A program made the translations under genes and the position numbers. Shown one piece after another: positions 12,419 to 23,295 of a DNA stretch of 64,000 nt. Source of the DNA: Undaria pinnatifida (lineage: Eukaryota; Sar; Phaeophyceae; Laminariales; Alariaceae); the NCBI GenBank assembly GCA_012845835.1, contig JABAKD010000009.1, positions 19,859,318 through 19,923,317 of the forward strand. Reading direction: 5' to 3'. Below the pieces are notes generated by a model. The model did no database searches. It had not been told where the DNA came from and saw only the letters and a list, made by a program, of their open reading frames with translations. The number at the start of each line of letters is the position of its first letter. Position 1 is the stretch's first letter.

Positions 12419-13140
12419 TTCCATGGCATTGCCAAGCGGAATTGACCATGGGCGTTCATGTCAATTCCATGGCATTGCCATGCACTGGCATAGCACTGCG
12501 CCGGCCATGGCACTGCCGTGGCACTGCCATTGCACTGTCATGAGTGCCGGTGGTAGTGCCATGGCAATGCCACGGCAGATCTGTCATTCCAGTGTCATGG
12601 CAATGCCATGTCAATTTTATGGCATGTGCTATGGCGCGAGCCATAGCCCGCCACAAGGACACGCTGCCATATGGGCGTGGCGTTTGCGTTTGGGTTAGGG
12701 TTACCTTCAGGGTTCGGAGGGCCATGGTACAGCGGTGGTGCTCCTATGCCAGTGCTACGAGAGACCTCCCATGACACTGCCATGGGACACCTTCGTTCCA
12801 ATACCATGAGATCTTTCATGGCACACCACGGCAATCGGTGCCATAAAAACCCATGGCAACTAAACAAGGGAAATTCCCATGTAGACTAAGTCCATAGCAC
12901 CACCATGGCAGTACCGTGAAATCCATGAAATTTCGCAAAGGTCCTGTACGCGCATAAAACATTATTGGCCCCCATGACAATTCATGGTCCCCTGTGATGT
13001 GTTATGACTCCCATGACATCGCCATGGCATTGTCACTGCACCCCATGGCAGTGTCATGGCAGCACCATGACACGCATGGCGCGCCGTCGCCCACCATGGT
13101 CCCCCATAGCACGCCATGACACGCCATGGAAACTGCGATG
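12419..13140. repeat. CCATGGCA-rich degenerate array
   Basis: The words CATGGCA, CCATGG and TGCCATG recur dozens of times over about 700 bp with irregular spacing. Because CCATGG is palindromic, both strands give similar frames rich in Met-Ala-Leu-Pro and Cys-His-Gly, which explains the overlapping ORFs here. A single TTAGGG-like word (GGGTTAGGGTTACC) sits near 12690. It looks like an old minisatellite rather than coding sequence. Confidence 0.75.
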
Positions 13141-13772
13141 ACGGGCCTAGGAAAAGACAAACAACGTGCGCACCCCCCCGTGGTATCTGCAAATTAAGCT
13201 TGGCTAGCGCTGTTGCACGGCGGGTCCAAGGTAACGTCAGGTGAACCTGGAGGCGCAGGCGTGGATCGCTGGCTTTCTCACACCGTCACTCACTTCACGC
13301 AATTCATTTGCCGTTCTTTGTTTTTTTTCTTGGGGGGGGGGGGTCGTGCCTCGCTTCGTGTAGGTTGTTTCTGGCTTCGTGCAGTATTCCGTTTTCCTGA
13401 CTCTGTTTCAATGCTGTTTTCGCAGAGAAATGAACAACGCCCACCCCACTTCGCGTGACGAGTTCCATGGTATTCTTGTAGTGTGCCGGTAGCTTTTGCG
13501 ATCGCTCCGGGTTTTAGGACGAGCTTTTTCACCACCTCGTCTTCAACTTCAGCGCTGTCACCCTTCACCTTTAGAGTGTAGTAATTTAGTTTTTTGTCAT
13601 GCCGTCCCCTCCCCGATCACAGCCGGGGGCGATTCGAATTACGCGACTGCTCATCATACTGCGGTCCAGGGCTGTTTCGTGTCCTGATTTCTCAACAACA
13701 CAGTTCCTCGCCCCTCCCGTCGCTGGAGATGTCACGGTAGCTACACTTCTCCATATATATATGTAGACTATA

Positions 13773-13860
13773 CCGGTCGCCCCGGTGGCGTATCGGGTTA
13801 TCCTCGAGCCTGGTATAGGTCGGTTTCGTAAGTTCGAGTCCCGCCGAGTCCATATAATTG
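13773..13860 (+). repeat. tRNA-like SINE head, copy 1
   Basis: The sequence starts CCGGTCGCCCCGGTGG, has a box-A-like TGGCGTATCGGG and a box-B-like AGTTCGAGTCCC about 48 bp later. The same head, in the opposite orientation, ends the repeats at 31557-31845 and 51656-51942. The spacing fits an RNA polymerase III internal promoter. Acceptor-stem pairing is not convincing and sequence continues downstream, so a SINE is preferred over a functional tRNA gene. Confidence 0.7.
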
Positions 13861-15467
13861 TGGTCCTACAGTGCCACTCGTGCACAAATAATTTCTCCTC
13901 GTTGTGCTTATCTCGACTTTGCAGTGCGAGAGAACGAATGTCGATTGCCCCTCCTTGCACGAAGTGTCTCCAGCCCTCCATGACTTGCTCTGATTACTCT
14001 CTTTTAACCTATCGTGACGTTGCCTGTAGATTAGCCAGTGCTAAGCAGCTCCGTTTTGGGCAGGAGTTCCTCCCTCAATCAGTCTGGACGTTAACTCCAC
14101 ACTCCGTGCGGATATTAATCGGGGTGCATGCTGTCGTACGTCGTTTTCAGCCGAAGGTTCGGTACGCGTTCGTTCGTCGGTGTCCAAACCGGAGCAAAGT
14201 GAGAGTACAACCAACCCCGAGGACGCCAAGAAAGCCAGACCTAGACGACCTCCTGTTTTCCCACTTAATTATTATTTCAAGACTTATTTTATGTGTATTG
14301 TACCTGGACTACAAACTGTGTATTTTCTTCATCTCTTTGTAGCGCTCGCCCCCCTCAGGGGGATCAAATGAACGAGAAAAAAACGTCCCCCCCCACTACC
14401 CCGCTGGTACGAGAATGGCCGGCCGTGTGTCTTGGGGGCCCTTCATGGTGTATCATAATATCTAGAATGAATCAACCGAGAGGCGGCGAATGTTTGAGGA
14501 GTGTTATATGGTATCCCCACGAGCATAGGGAGCAAAACTCGCTGGAGACCAAATGCTCGCGCGAGTCTAAATTATTCCTGCTTCATGCCCGTCTTTTTGC
14601 TTCATCCGTTGGTTCCGAATAAAACGGCATTCAGGGTGAGAGCTCCAGGGACGGATTATTGCGGGCCGTGAGGGCGAGAGAGCGGCAAATGATTAGTCTA
14701 CATATGTCATGTCATCAATGACAAGACACACGGCGAGGGTAAGAGCGAGGTATCACTGCAGCGAGCAAAAATCATGGAAGGCCTCGCGTTTATGGACGTT
14801 CCATACCCTGGTGCGGTAAATGGAGTGAAAGAAACCCGTCCGTTACGCTCACCAGAAGAGGTTGTCAACACTGATCAGGGGATACCGGTATACCAGTAGG
14901 GTATGGTCGTGCCATCAGTGAGTCATTGATTCCCCAGGCGGTTGCACATCTCGAGCGTGCAGATGCTTCGCTCTCGCTCCCGCTTGTGCTCCGGTGGCCG
15001 TGGTCCGTGGTCCATGGTGATACTGTCGGCGACTTGCAGCCGTTATTTCCGCGCATAGCATGTATCGGCGACAATTTTGAAGATTTTGCTCCCGATTAGA
15101 CTAATCATCGTTTGGATCCATCAATCCACACGGTCGATTTTGTACCTACCTGGTACTTGTAGTATAGTCTAGTCTATTTAGGTACGAGTGGTTCGAGTCT
15201 ACAAAGAAAAGGCAGCACTCGCTTTGAACCTATGAAACCTGCATGAATGGGCGGACCGCCGCGCACTCTCCGCAATCGACCGCAATCGAGGAAATTACTT
15301 TTGTTCGTCTGCTCTGTTGTCGTTGTAACATAGCGGCCATGTGAGTTCAGTTTGCACATTTGACCTTTTCACTCGTGCGCCTTCTTCCGAATCGTGCGTT
15401 TTTAGGCGGGAAAGCGTAGTAGTTCCCTGACGAATTTTGATTTCACTTGGTTTTTCGGATCTTCCTA

Positions 15468-15543
15468 GGGCTCCAGCACCTTTGTGTGACCACGGACTCT
15501 AGATTTTTGACAAGAGTTAATGTGAGAAAACAACAACAAGAAG
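15468..15543 (+). repeat. (CAA)n-tailed retroposon-like repeat
   Basis: The sequence reads AGGGCTCCAGCACCTTTGTG, then TGACCACGGACT, then TTGACAAGAGTTAATGTGAG, and ends in a short ACAACAACAA tail. Closely related pieces lie at 16794-16871 and at the end of the triplication near 1440-1512. A 3-prime microsatellite tail shared between copies is typical of retroposition (inference). Confidence 0.6.
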
Positions 15544-16209
15544 TGGACCACCCATGGTATATATTATGCCTCGGGACGTGCTCCACTCGCACCCACCGAG
15601 AGCCTGCAATGCAAGTACAAATTAGGTACACACACCTGCAATGCACCAGTTTGTTACCTGGTACATACTGCAGATGTACATGGTTCCTGGTCGTGGGCAA
15701 ATTAAATCAAAGATTGGTAGCTCATGACGTTGCTTGATACTGGTACGTATGTACGTACGATTAAAACGTACCTGAAGGTATGATACTGATACGGTGGGAG
15801 ATGATTCAGGTATGCGGCACGATACTCGAGCGATGCTGAATGAAGGTTGCGCTGTGATTGGTGCTCAACATGCAATATCCAGTATTATTATTGGCTTAAA
15901 ATATGGTTTCATACAGAGTAGCAACGAATAAGCTGACCGTCCATTGAATATTGATTCTGACTCAATTTTCATTGGCTGACTGCTGACTGGATAATCGGAA
16001 ATCAGAATATGACGAATCGCATGCGTGACCGCAGCAGACACGGGCCGCAGACACGCAGACACGACCGTGGTGTGTATTTGTCGGTATAAAATAGCAGTTG
16101 TTGTGTGGTGTCCTGCCAAGCTCCCCTCTCACACTGCTCGGCCTTGCGTGATCGGATCCCACAGCAAGCAGCAACCGGAACGCAGCGAAACAGCACCACT
16201 TGCTCCATC

Positions 16210-19200
16210 ATGGCGGGTGCTTCGAGAACCATCCTGTTCGTGTCGGCTATCTTCTCTTCCTTGCTTCGCGAGGGCCTGCCCTTCGTCGTCCCCCTTCCTT
16301 CTGCAATAAGCCATGCCTTGTCATCACCATCGACTGGCGCTCGTGGTGGCCTCTCGCTCACTACTACTGCTGCTGCCGGCAGACAAGCCAAGAGATTGGC
16401 GAGGAGTCGGGGGGGAGAGGGCATCACGATGAGCATGGCCGATGTGTGCCACGGGGACTTTCCGACCCCGGGATGGGTGCGGCTGGCCCAGCGCAATCTG
16501 GCGAGGGTTAGCGTCGGTGACCAACTCCCGGACTCGACTGTCAGGTATGCCATTGTACTGTGTATGCGAATCATAGATACCTGGTAGGGTCTACTCTCTA
16601 CTCGTACGACGTACCACTTCGGTCATGAGTCATGTGATAGGCACTGACGGACGTCCGCGCGGCATGTCTTCCCCTGGCCATAAATGTCTTGCTGGCTGCT
16701 GATTGGTGCCTCTCCTTTGCGAGTCCTTCGGTAGTGTTCGTGGAATGATGGATTGCGCGGTTGTTCTTTCGCAATACCGACGCGGGGTACCGCTAGGGCT
16801 CCAGCACCTGTGTGGCAACGGAGTATAGATGCTTGACAAGAGTCAATGTGAGACGACAACAACAACAACCGCTACCAGTATAAGTATAGACTAACGTATT
16901 ATTGCAGCTGTGTACTTGATCTTCGCAGCTTTTCGGCGACTCGTTGGTACACATGTTCACAGCTGGAACAACAGACTACACGACACATACGGAGGACAGG
17001 TCTAGACGGAGCTGACGGTACACTAGCACAGCAGTGTATCGGTATCACTAGCAATGTACCAGTGTCGCACAGGTGTCGCATAGCAGTACTCATGGCGGCA
17101 ACTGAGAGGCTCCCATTGAAGCTGTGCAAGGGCTACCCTTCGACGTCTTTGCTGCCGTCTGTGGCCTAGATCTATATCGTAGAGTACGCTATAGTCCATT
17201 GAGAAACACACAAAGTAAGCATAAAAGTACAGCAGTATGTACGTAGTCGGAGTTACCAACACGTACGAGTATACCGGTATATGATACGCCATGTTCATAT
17301 TCTGTTGCGCGGGCAGACTGCTCGTATGATACGTGTGTTCCAGGTGCTGCTGTACGAATTACGAATGCATGCTATTCAAAAGCTAGACGTTTGATGCTTC
17401 TTGCGTCAGGTACGACGCATGATACGTTGATTGTATCATGTGCATAAATATTGTTCAAACGACCCACCTAAAATCGAAATCGGCCAGAGTAATAAACACT
17501 TCTACGCAATTGATATCACGTCACCATCTTTCTAGCCATCCATGACGTAGCTTCAATTCACCCCCCCCCCCCGCCCCCCAACACCCCCTCCTTCCCCACC
17601 ACCCGCACGATGGCCTAGACCTAGCACCACGAGTACAGCAAGGCCCTACATATATGCGACCTAAATATGTTAAAAACCCTCCCCCCCCCCCCCCCCCCCT
17701 TTGTTTTCCCCGCTCCTTCTTGCTCAGACGCCCCACCTAACATCGAAATCACCTCATTATCTTTCTAGAGCCATCCATGCCGCTGCTCCGATTCGTCCCG
17801 CTCCCTCCGCCCCCTCCGTCCGCACCACCCGCACCATCGCCTAGATCTAGCACCACCCGTGTAGCAAACGCCTACATTTATGCGACCTAAAGCTGTTTAA
17901 CCTCCCCCCCACCCCTTCGAACACTCCGCCTTCTCCTCACTGGTTGTACAAGTTACAGGATATACGTGATAAACTGATGCATTCCTTCCACAATAGTCAG
18001 ATTTGTTCCCTTGAAAGATTTACAGTTTCCGCGCACAGATGGAGTTGCCCCGTCCGTTTCCCCCTCCCCCCCCCCCCGCTCCCTCTTGTTCAAACCCATG
18101 CCCCCACGCCTTTCAAAACTCCGCCCTCCCCTCACCGGTTATACGACTTACAGGATACACTTGATAAACTGATGCATTTCCTTCCACAGCTGTCAGATTT
18201 TGTCCCCCTGAAAGACGGGTTTTATAGTTTCCGTGCACAGACTGACTAACATCACCCTGTTGACCCTGATAGCAACGCCCCCTCCTTCCCCACTCCCCAC
18301 TAGAGTAGCAAAAACTACCAGGCAACTGATATCATCTCATTATCTTTCTAGCCATCCATGCCGTAGCTCCAATTCATCCCCCCCCCCCCCCCTTTTCCCC
18401 CCCCGCTCCCTCTTGTTCAAACGCCCCACCTTAAAACGAAATCTGCCAGAGTAATAAACACTACCACGCAGTTGATAGCACCTCATTATCTTTCTAGCCA
18501 TCTATGCTGTAGCTCCAATCTGTCCCCCCCCCCCCGCCCCCTCCTTCCCCACCACCCGCACCATCGCCTAGACCTAGCACCACGCGTAAAGCAAACCCCT
18601 ACATCTATGCGACATGAAGCTGCTGGAAATCCCCCCCCCCCCCCACCCCTTCGAACACTCCGCCTTCTCCTCACTGGTTGTACAAGTTACAGGATATACA
18701 TGATAAACTGATGCATTCCTTCCAAAACCGTCAGAGGATTTATAGTTTCCGCGCACAGATGGAGTTGCCCCGCCCGTTTCCCGAGTGGGGGATGCGTGGT
18801 TGGTCTGTGTTGGGAAGCGTGCTCCTCATGGGTTCCGGTGTCTTTGGTTGGTCTCTCCTCATGGCTCGCTGGATATATTCGATAGCTTATTTGAAATATT
18901 TCCCTACAGAGGAAACTATAAGACAGACATAACAGGCCTAGGCACGGTAGGGCAGGGTAGAGTAGGTCTAGCAGGTAGAGCAGGTAGTGAGATATGGGGC
19001 GTCCTGCTTGTCCCATCATCGTCACCTACATTATCGCCAATCTATGGTGGCCTTGGCGTGAATGTGACATCTAATATCACGTGGTTTCACCTCAACCATG
19101 ACATGGTTTCACGTCGAATCTATTAACTTTCCTTCCACGGAGGGCACTCCATTACAGGTACCTATCACTACGCATACGCACGTCAGACTAAAGTCAATTT

Positions 19201-22200
19201 GAAAAAAAAAAGACAAGAAAAGAAAAGAAAAGAAAAGGAAAGAAGAGAAAAGAAAAGAAAAGAAAAGAAAAGAAAAGAAAAGAAAAGAAAAGAAAAGAAA
19301 AGAAAAGAAAAGAAAAGAAAAGAAAAGAAAAGAAAAGAAAAGAAAAGAAAAGAAAAGAAAGCGAAACGGGAAAGGAAAGGAAAGAAAACACACACAATAC
19401 TAGCAGACCCTAGGACCTGACTAAAGGCAAAATACGGCATTGGGCTCATAGAGGGTATCAAGTGCATCAATGGCACTGGGGGGAGAACGCAACAAGGCCA
19501 ACAAGTCTGGGCGGCGTTACGCAAGCTTGTGACGGCCATTGGAACGCTCACAAGCTTTTCTGGACGATGATGGCCAGAGCCCGAACACAGTCTCGTGGGC
19601 AGGACGCCCCCCCTTCCCCCCGGCCCCCTCCCCCCCCCCTCCCCCCGGCCGCTTAGAGCTGGTATTATTAGAAAAAATAAAAAATACACGTCGTTCAGCT
19701 GTGAGATCGACCAAAAATGATTTTTTGATCAAAAGTCAGCTTTGCCAGCTGCGTGTGATACATCGATCGCGCGTGTTACGGGGTGTGTATGCCCTCGCGA
19801 AGGGTACAGGTCGGTGACTCCCCTGCTAATGCCAGGGTGAGGAGGACTAAGACGTTCAGCCTTGTTCTACGCACGGAAACTGTGTAACCCGCATTGAAGG
19901 GGACAAAACCAGACATATGCAGAATTCAGCATGCATGAAATATGTTATAAAATTAAAATACACTCCAGCTGTGAGATCGAAGATTTGGTCGAAACTCATC
20001 TTTGCAAGCTGTGTGTGATACTCCGATCGCGCGTATTACTCGGTGTGCGTGTGGGGATGATTTGGGCTACAGCATGGATGGCTAGAAATATAATGAGGTG
20101 ATATCAACTGCGTGGCAGTGTTTATTACTTTGGCATATTTCGATTTTCGGTGGGACGTTTGGACAAGAGGGGGCGGGGGAGAAAAGAGAGGGGAGGGGGG
20201 CGGGGGCGGGACATATTATTTGGGGCTACGGCATGGATGGCTAGAGAGACAGTGAGGTGATCTCAGCTGTCTGGTAACGTTTACTACTCTGGCAGATTTT
20301 GATTATAGGTGGGGCGTTTGAACAAGAGGGATCGGGGGAAGGGGGAAGGGGGGATGGCGGGACACCTCAATATGTGCGCGGAAACTCTAAGTCCTTCTAT
20401 TATACAACTCTGACAGTTGTATAATAGAAGGAATGCATCAATTTATTTCACCTGCCTGGTATTGTTTTTTCTAGCAGATTTGATGTTATTAATACGTAGC
20501 TGTGGTATACCACACAATTCTCAAGTAAGTGGTATACAACGTGTTATAGCTTCGTGGTGTGCTATTGTACATGGATCGCAAGATATAACTTTTTTATTTA
20601 ATTATTTTTTATCCTTCGGCGGATGGGGAAAAATAAAGCTTTAGCTCACCACCTACAACGGCAGCTTGCGCTGCCGGGGTTGTAACGAGGACCAATGATA
20701 GGGACAGCTTACGCTATACCTACAATGGGACTCGAAGGGTGCGCCAGCTAGCGTTGGGCTGCGAAAGCAACTGAGTTAAATCGACACACGACGCGTATGA
20801 AAATACGCGGAAGTGTGGTGAGCTAAAGCTTTATTTTTCCCCATCCGCCGGAGGATAAAAAAAAAAAAAAAAAAAATTAGCTCACCACACTTCCACGTAT
20901 TTTCATACGCGTCGTGTGTCGATTTAACTCAGTTGCTTTCGCAGCCCAACGCTACCTGGCGCACCCTTCGGGTCCCATCGTAGGTATAGCGTAAGCTGTC
21001 CGTATCAGTGATCTTCGTTACAACCCCGGCAGCGCAAGCTATAGTTGTATACGCAAGATATAACATTTCAATCTATGGGTGCAACCATGTAGTTGTCATG
21101 AATTTACCGTGCCGATATGGGGCTCTGACGTCGCCAATTATAAGACAGAGATACCTATTACCAATACAGCAAGCGAGGTGATGTGGTGTTATGCAATGTC
21201 GCCACCATTGAACACGAGGGGGAGAAGTGCAAATCGTCAGTGTTTCGAAAGGAACGCTTGATGTGCCCGCGCTCAATTACGTTACTTCGTTAGGCATATG
21301 CTACTTTTGGTAGAGGTTGTCAGGCGATCATGCAGACGGCAGGAAGGCACGAAATATCCTGCGTAATAGGTTGGTGGTGTGGTCTTCCGCAATTTTAACA
21401 TATCTGCCTGTACTTCGTTTTCAAATTATTACTATTTAATGTACGAGTATACGCCCTGTCCCCCCCCCCCACATGTCGTCGAAGGTGTAGTGGTCCTGTA
21501 GATGTCGCGTCAACGTCCGGTGCTCGTGTTAATGGTGCTCACGAAAACATGCCCTAAGTATATATATATTATATATTATAAAAATTAAAATACACTCCAG
21601 CTGTGACACACCCTGGACAATTCCTATTATTTTGATACAAGTAGTCTGTTGTGACCACAATTGATTCGGGGTGCTGTCTATTAATTGGAAACGCGGCCAA
21701 AATTGATTTGGGGTGCTGTCTATCAATTGGAATTGTGGCCCCAATTGATTTGGGGTGCTGTCTATTAATTGGAATTGCGGCCACAAATGGTTTGGGTTGC
21801 TGTCTACTAATTGGAATGGCGGCTACAATTGATTTGGGCTGCTGTCTATTTGTTGGAATTGCGGCCACAATTAATTTGGGTGCTGTCTATTAATTGGAAT
21901 TGCGGCTACAAATGATTTGGATGCTGTCTATTGATTGGAATTGCGGCTACAATTTATTGGGCTGATGTCTATTAATTGCAAGTGCGGCCAAAATTGATTT
22001 CGGGTGCTGTCTATCAATCGGAATTGCGACCACGATTGATTTTGACTGCTGTCTAATAATCGAAATTGCGGCTATAATTAGTTTCGGGTACTACTGTCTA
22101 TTGATCGAAATTGCGGCTATAATTGATTTCGGATGCGCTGTTTATATCAATCGGAATTCCGGCTACATACACTTGATTTGGGGTGCTGTTTATGAATCGG

Positions 22201-23264
22201 AATTCCGGCCACATACACTTGATTTCGGGTGCTGTATATCGGCCGGAATTGCGGCCACGATTTTTTCTGAAAGTCAGGACAGATGTCTAGGTAATGGGTG
22301 GGGACGCAACGGTGCATTTGAAAGGTCGGGACATACACCTATTGACTGAGCCATTCCTATTAATAGGAAAGACCAGAAACAAGTTATTGAAACAAAAACA
22401 ATTTCGATTGGAAGATCACAGCATTAACCTATAGTGTGAACCATTTCCATCACTAGTTGAGACACGAAACATTTTGATTGAACAATTACAAATGAAAGGC
22501 CAGGACAGAACCTATTGCCCGAACCATTTCTATTAATGGGCAAGACAAGAAAAAAATCGTTGAAACAATTGCGATTGGAAAATCAGAGCATCAACCTACT
22601 GCTGTTTAGCGAACCATTCCTATTGATAGAACAGACCGCAGCCAAAAAGGGTCGAAACAATTTCAATTCAAAGGTCAGGACAGAAACCTATTGACAGCAC
22701 AATTCCTATTAACAGGCAAAATCAGAAACAATTTGTTCAAACGATTTCAATTGGAATATTAAAACACGAGCCTATGGTGCGAACCAATTCCATTGAACAG
22801 ACGTCCGAACGATATGCTGAATACTCTATCGTGGGTAAGTTCCCGATCCTATTGAAGAAACAATAGAGCATTGGAGTCTCCTGTACACAAAAGTTGCAGG
22901 AGACAATTCCAGTTAATTGACAGTCCCTCAATTCAATTGCTCAACAAATCCGGGACTACAATGTGTGTTGTCTACAAGTATGCAATTTAAATAGCAATAC
23001 TTTGTTACGAATAAATTGTCTAATCTAATTAATTCCAATTAGTAGACTTCTCAGGGCGTCTACTGTGGATGCAATAGTCTACTGCGATGCCTACTGTCCA
23101 AGGCATAGTCTAAGCAGAAACGGCCTGTCATAACCGTTATGCTAGTCCCGGACTCCGGGGTATGTACAAAACACCCTGGACCAAAATGGACTAGTCTGCG
23201 AGTAGCTATATACTGTATAGACTATGTGTTTCTATTCCTACCTGTTGTTGCAATCATTATGACT

Positions 23265-23295
<31 letters not shown>

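Larger units (their letters stand above)
9520..16209. other. Region between the known ATG6 and peroxiredoxin exons
   Basis: The missing 5-prime exon(s) and promoter of ATG6 (minus strand) and the promoter of the peroxiredoxin gene (plus strand) should lie here if the two genes are divergent. I could not recognise the ATG6 N-terminal exon. Identifiable content is limited to repeats, which are listed separately: a GATC-rich dispersed repeat (10095-10375), a CCATGG-rich tract (12419-13140), a tRNA-like SINE head (13773) and a (CAA)n-tailed repeat (15468). No tRNA or rRNA gene is evident. Confidence 0.55.

Noticed and set aside
13773-13860. Functional tRNA gene
   Set aside because: Boxes A and B are present, but acceptor-stem pairing is poor and the same head occurs in dispersed repeats; a SINE explains it better. 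The same reasoning applies at 24660-24752, 31780-31845 and 51865-51942.
13586-13981. 131-codon minus-strand frame
   Set aside because: It spans the SINE head; fragments like DSNLRNRPIPGSRITRYATG are the usual translation of such tRNA-like repeats.
19109-19689. Long Phe/Leu/Ser and Lys/Glu frames on both strands
   Set aside because: They translate the (GAAAA)n array and adjoining C-rich tract; no protein signal outside the repeat.
21640-22270. CRISPR-like array
   Set aside because: Units are contiguous and imperfect, with no unique spacers, and the genome is eukaryotic; it is a minisatellite. The same applies to the arrays at 3344, 45040, 50480 and 62868.
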